From: Bacillus sp. ISL-7
GTDB lineage: Bacteria; Bacillota; Bacilli; Bacillales_B; DSM-18226
DNA: 64,000 nt
Direction: 5' to 3'
Assembly (NCBI RefSeq): GCF_018613065.1
Contig: NZ_JAGGQW010000050.1
Coordinates: 124,001 to 188,000, forward strand
Shown here piece after piece: positions 16,249-23,871 of this stretch (position 1 is the first letter of the stretch; each line of letters starts with the position of its first letter). The position numbers and the translations under genes are program-made. The notes under the pieces were generated by a model, which saw only the letters and a program-made list of their open reading frames with translations, had not been told where the DNA came from and ran no database searches.

Positions 16249-18069
16249 ATGCAAGATACCTTAACTCATCGGCAACTAAAGTCCTTAATCCATGTGTCAA
16301 ACGTTATCAATTCCAAATTAGATATTGATACGATCTTTGATTCAATCATGAATGAAACGATATCTGTCGTTGAAGCGGCAGGAGGAGGCTCTATATGGAT
16401 TTTTGACAAAAGCCAGAATCGACTCATCGCAAAATCAGCTCAAGGATTATTTTATCCACATATATTTAGGCAAATTAAACTAGTTAGCGGTGAATCTATG
16501 ACTGGGATGTCTTTTGCTGCAAAAAAATGTCTCATTTTTTGGGATGAGGTAGAAATTAAACAGGCGCTGTCAACATTAACGCCATATAACAGAGATTTAT
16601 TGGATCAGTCTATTCCGAGTAATTTTCATTTTACATCTGTCATTTCTTCCCCTATTTTACAAAACGGAAAATGTATTGGCGTGATTACATTGGACTCTTT
16701 TGAACAATCTTTGCAGTTTAAGCAAGAGGATATTAATCTATTAGAAGCGATTGGCCACCAAGCAGCAGTTGCCTTGGAAAAATCCAGTCTTTATTATGAG
16801 AAGGAAAAAATGGTTCAGAAGCTTTCCCATTCAATCGAAATACACAGGAACCTGGCCAATCTCGTTGTAAATGGAGAAGGAATTCAGTCGATAATGAATT
16901 TTATACATAAAACAATAGGACAACATATGTTTCTCTTTGATGAAATAGGTGAACTTAGGGCTTCTGCCTGCTATTCTTCCTTTTCAATTGAAATGACCGA
17001 GTATATGAAAGCGTATGCAAAACAAATTATCCTAACACTTGAAAACTCACATACCGTTTCCGAAATAACATTAAATGATGAAATGTATCAATTAGTTGTA
17101 TTGCCACTTGGGTCCAAATTAAAGTCTCTAGGCGGGCTAATCATCCTTTCAAAACAAAAAATGAATGAGGTGGATATCGCTGCTCTTGAACATGCTTGTA
17201 CAGTCATTTCACTTGAACTGGGAAAAGAGCAAGCAGTTTTTGAAACACAGCAGCGTTTAAGAGGAGAATTCGTGACCAAGCTTTTTTCAGGACAGATCGA
17301 TGAAGCACTTATTCAGAAAGCAAAAAATTTAAATTTTGACCCTAACCGAAACTATGTTGCCATACTTATTAATTTTGAGGATAAGTTAAACGAGCAAAAG
17401 GTAATCGGCGACCACTTTATAAGGAATTTACTCCATATGGCCAATACATTACTTGGGAGGAACTCGCAAGTAATGGCAGTAAGGGATGAAAATCAAATCG
17501 TTGCCCTTCTATCCTTGCATTCAAGAGTTTCTTCGTCCAATATTATTGCTGAATTAAAAGAACTTGCAAAAATTTTACAGCATGAGATTAAAAATAAATA
17601 TAGAGAGATAGACGTATCAATTGGGATTGGAAGAATTAAGCAAGGGCTTATTTTTGTCCACGAGTCATTTGTAGAAGCGACAAAGTGCATAAAGTTTCTC
17701 AAAAACTATCGTTTTGATCATAGAGTTCTTAGTTATACAGACCTTGGCGTTCAGAGGTTTATTTTACAAAATTCAAAGGAAGAATTGATTGATTTTATCC
17801 ATGAAGTATTAGGTCCCCTCATTGAATATGAACAATCTAGAAAGGGCGAACTGTTAAGCACTCTGATTGTTTATTTAGACCAAAATCAAAACATAAAGAA
17901 AACGGCTGATACTTTACATATTCACACAAATACCTTAAGCTATCGTTTAAAACGAATTGAGGAAATTCTATTAACGGACTTGAATGAAAGTCAACCATTA
18001 TTTAATATTCATTTAGCCATCAATATATATCAATATATAAAAGATAAAACTAGTGTAGCCTTAATTTAA
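16249..18069 (+). CDS. GAF-domain PucR/CdaR-type transcriptional activator
   Basis: 606 residues. Residues about 5-180 form a GAF sensor domain (SNVINSKLDIDTIFDSIMNE ... LLEAIGHQAAVALEKS). The middle carries a CdaR/PucR GGDEF-like fold (VAILINFEDKL ... DVSIGIGRIKQGL), and the C-terminus the PucR helix-turn-helix (IKKTADTLHIHTNTLSYRLK). Such proteins usually activate catabolic operons in response to small ligands. It is transcribed away from the leucine/branched-chain acyl operon and is its likely regulator; the effector is unknown. ATG 16249 sits about 10 bp after AAAGGATG. Confidence 0.88.
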   Translation: MQDTLTHRQLKSLIHVSNVINSKLDIDTIFDSIMNETISVVEAAGGGSIWIFDKSQNRLIAKSAQGLFYPHIFRQIKLVSGESMTGMSFAAKKCLIFWDEVEIKQALSTLTPYNRDLLDQSIPSNFHFTSVISSPILQNGKCIGVITLDSFEQSLQFKQEDINLLEAIGHQAAVALEKSSLYYEKEKMVQKLSHSIEIHRNLANLVVNGEGIQSIMNFIHKTIGQHMFLFDEIGELRASACYSSFSIEMTEYMKAYAKQIILTLENSHTVSEITLNDEMYQLVVLPLGSKLKSLGGLIILSKQKMNEVDIAALEHACTVISLELGKEQAVFETQQRLRGEFVTKLFSGQIDEALIQKAKNLNFDPNRNYVAILINFEDKLNEQKVIGDHFIRNLLHMANTLLGRNSQVMAVRDENQIVALLSLHSRVSSSNIIAELKELAKILQHEIKNKYREIDVSIGIGRIKQGLIFVHESFVEATKCIKFLKNYRFDHRVLSYTDLGVQRFILQNSKEELIDFIHEVLGPLIEYEQSRKGELLSTLIVYLDQNQNIKKTADTLHIHTNTLSYRLKRIEEILLTDLNESQPLFNIHLAINIYQYIKDKTSVALI

Positions 18070-18100
18070 TTTCAAACTAAAGGTTACTTACTGATTACGT

Positions 18101-18134
18101 AAAAAACCGATTTCCTAATGGAAATCGGTTTTTT
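18101..18134. terminator. Bidirectional terminator
   Basis: A perfect 11-bp stem (AACCGATTTCC and GGAAATCGGTT) with a four-base loop, followed by TTTTTT on the plus strand and preceded by AAAAAA, so it works in both directions between the regulator and the tautomerase. Confidence 0.9.
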
Positions 18135-18251
18135 GTACTCTAATTATCTTTCTTATTTTCGAATACAAGCCATTTCCCTTCCCCCAGGAACCGCTTTCAG
18201 AATAGTATTAAATTTAAGCATGACGGTTTTACCACCATGCTCAGTCATTTT

Positions 18252-18434
18252 CTATTTTTCAACCGGCTCCCCAGCTTTTCCCCAATGCGTTTTAGGAATC
18301 TCGGTTACGAGAACTCTTATATTCTCCTTCGGTGAATCCAATGTTTCGGATACGGTGGCCGTGACATTGCGAATTAATTCAGCTACTTTTTCTTTCGGTC
18401 TACCTTCCATCATTTGCACATGAATAATAGGCAT
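18252..18434 (-). CDS. 4-oxalocrotonate tautomerase-family protein
   Basis: 60 residues beginning MPIIHVQM, so that proline becomes the N-terminal catalytic base after methionine removal. The arginine of GRPKEK and the RVLVTEIPKTHWGKAGEP end are typical of 4-OT of catechol meta-cleavage pathways. It isomerises 2-hydroxymuconate to 2-oxo-3-hexenedioate. It is 24 bp after the decarboxylase gene, the next step. The upstream semialdehyde dehydrogenase gene is only a fragment. Confidence 0.88.
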   Translation of the reverse strand: MPIIHVQMMEGRPKEKVAELIRNVTATVSETLDSPKENIRVLVTEIPKTHWGKAGEPVEK

Positions 18435-18458
18435 GAAAATCCCTGCTCTCTACAATTA

Positions 18459-19241
18459 TTAATCTGTCACGGTAAAAGACACTTCGCCAAAACCATCAAA
18501 TTTCCCGCTGACAACATCGCCAAAGTTCAACTTAACGGCAGCAGTAATGCCGCCAGTAATAATCACGTCACCCTTACAAACCTTTTCACCCTTTCTTGCC
18601 AGCATATTGGCAAGCATCGCCACAGAGTGGGCTGGGTGGCCAAGGACAGCAGCCCCTGCACCCAATTCCTTGATTTCACCATTAATAGTAAGCGTAGCTC
18701 CGACAAGGTCCAGTTCAAATTGTTCCGGTTTTTTTAAGGTGGTGCCCAACACAACTCGTGACGTTGAGGCATTATCAGCAATCACATCCGGTAAAGTAAA
18801 CTGGAAGTTTTCATAACGGCTGTCGATAATTTCCAACGCTGGAAGTACGTATTCCGTTTTTGAGAGAACCTGGGCGCCTGTCATGCCTGGGCCTTCAATA
18901 TCTTCTCCTATCACAAATGCAATCTCTGCTTCTACTTTCGGATGGATCAAATCACTTAAACGGACTTTACCGCCATTTTCTATCAACATATAATCAAACA
19001 CATATCCATAAATAGGCTCTTCAATGCCCATTTGCTTCATTTTGGCAAAGCTTGTTAAGCCCATCTTAGGACCAACTATTCTTCTTCCTTCATTTAATTT
19101 GCGGTTTACGATTTCTTGTTGAACAAGATACGCTTCCTCTACCGATAAATCTGGATTCATGTTCACTGTTACCTTTGGAACTTCACGCCGATCTTCCTCC
19201 GCTGAAACAAGGTAATTAGCAATATCCTGGTATTGACTCAT
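18459..19241 (-). CDS. 2-oxo-3-hexenedioate (4-oxalocrotonate) decarboxylase
   Basis: 260 residues of the hydratase/decarboxylase (DmpH/XylI, MhpD) family. Mg-binding acidic residues lie in HPKVEAEIAFVIGEDI, and GAGAAVLGHPAHSVAMLAN and GDVIITGGITAA are typical. It decarboxylates the product of the adjacent tautomerase to 2-hydroxypenta-2,4-dienoate. 2-oxopent-4-enoate hydratase is the close alternative; the pairing with 4-OT favours the decarboxylase. ATG 19241 follows AAAAGGAGAT. Confidence 0.88.
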   Translation of the reverse strand: MSQYQDIANYLVSAEEDRREVPKVTVNMNPDLSVEEAYLVQQEIVNRKLNEGRRIVGPKMGLTSFAKMKQMGIEEPIYGYVFDYMLIENGGKVRLSDLIHPKVEAEIAFVIGEDIEGPGMTGAQVLSKTEYVLPALEIIDSRYENFQFTLPDVIADNASTSRVVLGTTLKKPEQFELDLVGATLTINGEIKELGAGAAVLGHPAHSVAMLANMLARKGEKVCKGDVIITGGITAAVKLNFGDVVSGKFDGFGEVSFTVTD

Positions 19242-19264
19242 TTTGGTATCTCCTTTTCTCCGTT

Positions 19265-19492
19265 TTAAAAATGGACGCTTACCTGCCCAATGTGTGCGAA
19301 TCTTGCCGTAAATGACTCCCCTGCACCTTGGTTAATGAAACTTGATTTAATCGTCGTTTCAACTCCTTCATCAAGATCTGAGTCTGCAAAAATAATATTT
19401 GGATTTTTACCGCATTGTTCAAACGATAGTTTTTTCAAGGAACTAGATGCTGCTTTCATAATAGCAGAACCTCTTCCTAGTTCACTAATTTT
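19265..19492 (-). pseudogene. Remnant of an aldehyde dehydrogenase (2-hydroxymuconic semialdehyde dehydrogenase-like)
   Basis: About 75 codons remain of an enzyme of roughly 490. AIMKAASSSLKKLSFEQCGK followed by NPNIIFADSDLDEGVE matches the central part of NAD-dependent aldehyde dehydrogenases, where the consensus reads ELGGKNPN; the glycine pair is changed to QCG. The segment after it (NQGAGESFTARFAH) has lost the catalytic cysteine context. In-frame stops bound it on both sides. It sits just upstream of the decarboxylase, the usual place of dmpC/xylG, so a meta-cleavage operon has partly decayed here. Confidence 0.75.
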
Positions 19493-19642
19493 TCATCCCT
19501 TTTTTTAAGAAGCAAATCGGCAAAAAGCAATCTTCTTTATTCATCCATTATTGTGTGTAGAGCCTCGATTAAATAGAAGAATGATGCCAAATTTGATAGG
19601 AGTTCCTTGGGAAACAACATAGGTAATAAACGTATTTCACAG

Positions 19643-19690
19643 AAAAAAAGAGTTCGGAAACTTTTTTCTCCCGAACTCCCTTTTTTTTAT
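19643..19690. terminator. Bidirectional terminator
   Basis: GAGTTCGG (19650-19657) pairs with CCGAACTC (19671-19678), with an A-run on the left and TTTTTTTT on the right. It separates the meta-cleavage remnant from the uracil-DNA-glycosylase-like fragment. Confidence 0.85.
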
Positions 19691-19700
19691 TTATGACTTT

Positions 19701-20060
19701 TCAATTTTGGAACGGATGGTAAGCCACCGCTGTCTGATATCCATGAACATTGTGCCAAGTACCTCGCAATGTCTTAACATCAACTTCAGAATTTTGAAAA
19801 AAGGATTGGACGGCTACATTTCCTAAGCATAGAATAAGATTGGGCTTTTTCTGTAGGATCTGTTGTTCTAAATGAACCATGCAGGTTTGGCGCACATGAT
19901 CTTTTTCATAAGCACGCACCGGTCTTCTTTTTAGGATAAAAGTCACGTAAAGGTCGTCCGTCTTCAAGCCAACTTCTCTGGCAGCTTGTTGTAATGTTTG
20001 TCGTGTTCCGCAAACAATTAGATTCCCTTCTCGATCCTCTCTGGCTCCTGGGTTATCCAT
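19701..20060 (-). pseudogene. Truncated uracil-DNA glycosylase-like gene
   Basis: 119 codons resembling the central part of family-4-type uracil-DNA glycosylases: DNPGAREDREGN (active-site loop), DLYVTFILKRRPVR, PNLILCLGNVAVQSFF and a final YHP motif. The N-terminal iron-sulfur cysteines are absent and the protein stops two residues after YHPF, before the usual HPSxxLR end. The ATG at 20060 has no ribosome binding site and the upstream DNA is the terminator of another gene. Truncation at both ends is inferred; a divergent short form cannot be excluded. Confidence 0.6.
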
Positions 20061-20074
20061 CCGTTTTAATGGTG

Positions 20075-20102
20075 AAAAAAAGCAGCCAAGAATATCTTGG
20101 CT
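20075..20102 (-). terminator. Intrinsic terminator
   Basis: On the minus strand AGCCAAGA and TCTTGGCT arms are followed by GCTTTTTTT. It ends the 48-residue gene at 20109 six bases after its stop. Confidence 0.85.
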
Positions 20103-20108
20103 GTTTAT

Positions 20109-20255
20109 TTAACGATCAAGTCCCTTTTTATTCTTTTCAGTATTATCATTTGGTGAGTCACCGGTACCATTTTTACTTTTACTATTAGGTGTTCCATAAA
20201 TTTGATTATCTTTTGTTACTTTTGCTCCAGTTAGAAAATCATCCTTAGTTTTCAT
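20109..20255 (-). CDS. Small hydrophilic protein, 48 residues
   Basis: The frame from ATG 20255 begins MKTKDDFLTGAKVTKDNQIY and continues with a Ser/Asn/Lys/Gly-rich tail ending KKGLDR. AAAGGAG precedes it, with three in-frame ATGs close together, so the exact start may be one to three codons earlier. A terminator follows directly. It looks like one of the short hydrophilic proteins of sporulating bacilli, but I cannot name the family. Confidence 0.65.
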   Translation of the reverse strand: MKTKDDFLTGAKVTKDNQIYGTPNSKSKNGTGDSPNDNTEKNKKGLDR

Positions 20256-20385
20256 CCTCATCATCTCCTTTTATTAATCAGTTATATTATCTATGGAAAG
20301 GATAAGAATTATACTGAATAACTAATTTGGGTAATTTTGTTATGGAGGAGAGCTTATCACATATTGATACTAGAAAACGAAGAAA

Positions 20386-20398
20386 GCGACCCCGTCGC
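20386..20398 (-). terminator. Short intrinsic terminator
   Basis: GCGAC and GTCGC arms with a GGG loop, followed on the minus strand by TTTCTT, directly after the stop of the 89-residue gene. Confidence 0.55.
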
Positions 20399-20400
20399 CT

Positions 20401-20670
20401 TTAATAACTTTTAAAACTTTTCAAGTAACTGTTTAGCACTTTTCTATACCGCCATATATCTTTATTATCAACCGGAAGCTCATTTAGATCCCAAAAATCT
20501 TGATACTTCCTATGAGCAGTAAGCGTGCCATCAGGATATCGCATAAATGTAACAGTGCCGTTGTTTTGATCATCTTGTAGGACAATGTAGTGCTTCGAAC
20601 CATCCCAGCTGGCCAACTCACCAAACTTCTCACAAAAGAGCTCAACATCGGCTTTACTTCGAATAACCAT
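20401..20670 (-). CDS. Unknown small protein, 89 residues
   Basis: Not recognised. Sequence is mixed alpha/beta and soluble, rich in aromatic residues (WDGSKHYIVLQDD, FWDLNELPVDNKDIWRYRKV). ATG 20670 follows AAGGAGTG with good spacing, and a hairpin terminator follows the stop, so it is a real monocistronic gene. The gap to 20925 contains a TATAAT-like box around 20845 on the minus strand but nothing else obvious. Confidence 0.75.
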   Translation of the reverse strand: MVIRSKADVELFCEKFGELASWDGSKHYIVLQDDQNNGTVTFMRYPDGTLTAHRKYQDFWDLNELPVDNKDIWRYRKVLNSYLKSFKSY

Positions 20671-20925
20671 TTAATTCACTCCTTGATAAAATTATTTGAT
20701 TACCGCTCTTATACCGTGGTTTCTTGAGAGGAATGGACTTTTAGCTGCTTGGGTATTAATTGAAAAGTGAATTTCAAAATATATTTGCTAGAAATATATT
20801 AAATAAAAAAATTAAAATTCGAGCGTTTATCATTGATTTGATAGTATTATAACATAACTGAAATGGATTTGCCGAAATGAATGTTAGGGTAATACTATGA
20901 ACATGATCCTTTCAAACTTTATGTA

Positions 20926-22356
20926 TTAAATAGACCCTAGTGCCTCCGCAAACCTTTTAATTCCTTCATGTATTAATTCTTCATTTTCCCTAGCAAATGT
21001 AAAACGAACAAAACCTTTTTTGGACCCCATCGTGTAACCTGGGACATAAATAACTCCTCTGCTGATTGATTCCTCCAGTAATTGCATTTCATTCACCTCT
21101 TTTTTTATCCTGCACCATATATGAATTCCTCCCTGAGGGATGGAGAAATCAACTTTATCCTTTAAATAAAATATAAGACTAGTAATAATTTGGTCTCTTC
21201 TCTTTTCTAATTGTTTGTTTAAATTTTCGATATGAGAATGGAAATTTTCCGATTCTAAAAAATCATTTGCGATCCACTGAGTAAAACTTGCATGACCAAA
21301 ATCAATTTGCTGCTTCGCATCGGATAATCTCTCAATAACAGGTGTGGGGCCTATAATCCAACCAATTCTTAATCCAGAAGCAACGATCTTTGTTAAAGAG
21401 CTAATATATAAGACATTTCCGTTAATATCCATTGATTTTAGAGTAGAGATCTTTTCCCCTGTAAACGAGGTTAAACTATAAGGATCATCCTCAACCACAG
21501 GAATACCATGTTCTGAAGAAATTTCTAAGATCGCTTTCCGTTGCTTTTCCTGAAGTAAAGCTCCTGTTGGATTTTGAAAAGCAGGATTCAAAAATATCAT
21601 TCGGATTCGATGCTTTTTATGTAACGAAAGTAAGTCATCCGGGTTAATTCCATCTTGGTTTACAGGTATGAAATAGGGTCTCAGTCCTGCTGATTTAAAA
21701 ATCGGAAGATTATAGTTATATGAGGGATCTTCCAATGCAACTGCATCTCCTTGTTTTAATAGGCATTGAACCACCAAGTGCAATGCTTGTTGTGCCCCAG
21801 ATGTAATTAAAATGGATGAAGGATTTGTTTCAATTTTTCTATATTGCTTAACATGCTTTGCAATCGTTTCTCTTAATATTGCGTTTCCTTGCGGGTGATC
21901 ATAACCTAAGCTTCCTATAAACGATCTAGAAGAAGTAATCTCACTTAAGTATTTCAGCGGAAAAAGATCCTCTGACAGTTCGCCGCTAGCTAGATTGATT
22001 AACTTCTGTTTTACTGCTTCCTTCCTTATCCTCTGTGTTATAGGCAAGTTAGGTAAAAACGATCCTGCTTCAATATACCTGTTCCAGTTCGGTATACGTT
22101 TCTTGGTAATTCCCCAGATATCTTTACTTATGGTCGTCCCGCTTCCTCTATTCCTTTGTATTAGTCCATTGGACTCCAATTCATCATATGCTGCAACTAC
22201 TGTACTTCTATTTATGTTAAGGTCCTTAGCTAAATTTCTTTCAGAAGGTAATGGTTTATCTGGAGGAAAAGTACCATCTGCAATTCCATTTTCGATATAA
22301 TCAGCAAGTTGTTTATATATAGCTTTTTTGGCTTGGCGATCTGGTTTCCAATCCAT
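20926..22356 (-). CDS. MocR-family regulator (GntR helix-turn-helix fused to aminotransferase fold)
   Basis: 476 residues. Residues 10-75 are a GntR winged helix (LPSERNLAKDLNINRSTVV). The rest is a fold-type I aminotransferase domain with ITSGAQQALHLV, NPAFQNPTGALL and the PLP lysine in SSLTKIVASGLRIGW. MocR proteins (PdxR, GabR, YczR types) bind PLP and regulate vitamin B6, GABA, taurine or transport genes, often divergent to themselves. No such target is adjacent; the divergent neighbour is a phage-type gene, so the target is unknown. ATG 22356 follows AAGGAC. Confidence 0.92.
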   Translation of the reverse strand: MDWKPDRQAKKAIYKQLADYIENGIADGTFPPDKPLPSERNLAKDLNINRSTVVAAYDELESNGLIQRNRGSGTTISKDIWGITKKRIPNWNRYIEAGSFLPNLPITQRIRKEAVKQKLINLASGELSEDLFPLKYLSEITSSRSFIGSLGYDHPQGNAILRETIAKHVKQYRKIETNPSSILITSGAQQALHLVVQCLLKQGDAVALEDPSYNYNLPIFKSAGLRPYFIPVNQDGINPDDLLSLHKKHRIRMIFLNPAFQNPTGALLQEKQRKAILEISSEHGIPVVEDDPYSLTSFTGEKISTLKSMDINGNVLYISSLTKIVASGLRIGWIIGPTPVIERLSDAKQQIDFGHASFTQWIANDFLESENFHSHIENLNKQLEKRRDQIITSLIFYLKDKVDFSIPQGGIHIWCRIKKEVNEMQLLEESISRGVIYVPGYTMGSKKGFVRFTFARENEELIHEGIKRFAEALGSI

Positions 22357-22604
22357 ATATTTCAGTCCTTATTATGTAATGTAGTCTAACTATTATGTTT
22401 CTTTATTAATATTATTAATCCGTTAGTTATGAACTTTAAAAAAAACCTAATGTTCATAATAATTAATTACCATCCAAATTATCATAAATTTAACCATCCA
22501 CTTTTATTATAACTTACAGCGCGTTGTTTTGCGAAAAGGCCATCAAGTCAATACTAAAAGCGTAGAAAAATGGCAAACAGCCTAAAAAGTCAAAAAAGGA
22601 ATCC

Positions 22605-22670
22605 ATGTCTGACCGGGTGGAATGGCTGATTCATGAAGGGAAAATTATATTAGAGGAGGAATCGCATTGA
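22605..22670 (+). CDS. 21-residue leader or remnant peptide overlapping the helicase-loader gene
   Basis: ATG 22605 follows AAAAAAGGAATCC; the frame SDRVEWLIHEGKIILEEESH ends with a TGA that overlaps the TTG start of the next gene by four bases (TTGA). The GAGGAGG site of the next gene is inside it. It may be a coupling peptide or the end of a lost phage replication gene. Confidence 0.35.
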   Translation: MSDRVEWLIHEGKIILEEESH

Positions 22671-23005
22671 CCAAGGAAGAGGTAGTCAAACTTTTAATAC
22701 TTATTGAATCGGTTTATCCCAACTGCATTTTTAAGGACGAGACGGTCCAGCAATGGTTCCAATTTTGTTCTGAAATGGATTATGAAAAGGTAATGGCGAA
22801 GGTGAAAAACCACATTCGAAAAAGTCCTTTTCCACCTGCGATTGCTGAAATTGCGGTATTCTCCTTTGAAGAAAATAATTTTCCAGAATCATTACAAAAA
22901 TGGATGAGGAAAGGACGGGAGAGAATTGAACACGAACGCGCATCTAACCAACGAAATACATTACCTGATTGGCTTGCCGAATATTCAGCAAGAAAATCTG
23001 TTTAA
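22667..23005 (+). CDS. Phage replicative helicase loader/inhibitor, G39P-like
   Basis: 112 residues starting at TTG 22667 behind GAGGAGG. The N-terminus (TKEEVVKLLILIESVYPNC, then MAKVKNHIRKSPFPPAIAEI) matches the G39P-type loader/inhibitor of phage SPP1, which delivers the G40P helicase to the origin; the C-terminal tail is short and charged. No other phage replication, integrase or structural gene is nearby, so it is an orphan remnant or a domesticated gene. Identification is by pattern and moderately sure. Confidence 0.65.
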   Translation: MTKEEVVKLLILIESVYPNCIFKDETVQQWFQFCSEMDYEKVMAKVKNHIRKSPFPPAIAEIAVFSFEENNFPESLQKWMRKGRERIEHERASNQRNTLPDWLAEYSARKSV

Positions 23006-23070
23006 TTCCTCATTCACTTCTTGTGCTGAAAACATGGAGTTTGGCAAGAAAAGTAAATGAAAATAAAAAT

Positions 23071-23110
23071 AACCCGATTAAGGCGTGCACAGTCTTAGTC
23101 GGGTTTATTC
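23071..23110. terminator. Bidirectional terminator
   Basis: AACCCGATTAAG pairs with CTTAGTCGGGTT (one G-T pair) and is flanked by T-rich DNA on both sides. It ends the phage-type gene and the citS-citT transcript. Confidence 0.8.
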
Positions 23111-23150
23111 TTTCTAAAATAATGAACTGTTCTAAGAAAAAATGCCCAGA

Positions 23151-23855
23151 TTACTTCTTCCGATATCTCCTTTCAGGGCGTCCTATGGTTCCGTAAATAA
23201 CTTCTACTTCCATCTCATTAATTGCAACTAAATACTCAAGATATCTCCTGCCAGTAGAATGACTGGCTCCGATTATTTTTGAAAAATCATCTGCATTTAT
23301 GTTTTCATTTATATCCTTTATTTGTTTCCTGACTTTTTTTAATGTATGTTTATCAATTCCCTTAGGCAGTATTTCAGGTGGTTCCTCCTGGGCTAAAACC
23401 GCTTCCCGTGGTTGTTTTACTCTAAAAAAATCGTTAACATCTTCCTGTTCAACAATTGTTAATTTAACTAGTTTTTCTCTAGTCTCTTTGAACTGTTCCA
23501 GCACTTCAAGAAACTTGTTAATCATAATGGGTTTAAGGATGTAACTGTATGCTCCTCCCCTGATTGCTTCGCTTACAGTGCCAACATCATTAGCTGCTGT
23601 TATCATAATTACGTCCATACTTCTCAGTTTTCTTCTAATCTCCCATAATAAATCTGTCCCATTCATATCAGGAAGAAAGACATCGAGCAAAATAAGATCG
23701 GGAGTAAATACATTCAACATATCAAGTGCCTGCTTCCCCGTATTTGCAATGGCGACTACTTGAAATCCTTTTGCTTTATCAGTAAATTTTTCATAAATTT
23801 TAGCCGCTGTTTCATCATCTTCTACAATCATTACTTTGATTAGTTCCTTGGTCAT
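23151..23855 (-). CDS. citT: Citrate-type response regulator CitT (DcuR/CitB family)
   Basis: 234 residues from ATG 23855, which has a GAGGGG site; the frame extending to 23945 overlaps the kinase gene. Receiver domain with MIVEDDETA acidic pocket, phospho-aspartate in DLILLDVFLPDMNG and the KPI lysine motif; the C-terminal part carries the CitB-type helix-turn-helix (NADDFSKIIGASHSTGRRYL). It starts 17 bp after citS. In B. subtilis CitT activates citM, which here is divergent on the other side of citS. Confidence 0.9.
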   Translation of the reverse strand: MTKELIKVMIVEDDETAAKIYEKFTDKAKGFQVVAIANTGKQALDMLNVFTPDLILLDVFLPDMNGTDLLWEIRRKLRSMDVIMITAANDVGTVSEAIRGGAYSYILKPIMINKFLEVLEQFKETREKLVKLTIVEQEDVNDFFRVKQPREAVLAQEEPPEILPKGIDKHTLKKVRKQIKDINENINADDFSKIIGASHSTGRRYLEYLVAINEMEVEVIYGTIGRPERRYRKK

Positions 23856-23871
23856 CCTTAATACCCCTCTC

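Noticed and set aside
22605..23005. A prophage
   Set aside because: Only one phage-type gene; no integrase, lysis, structural genes or attachment repeats around it.
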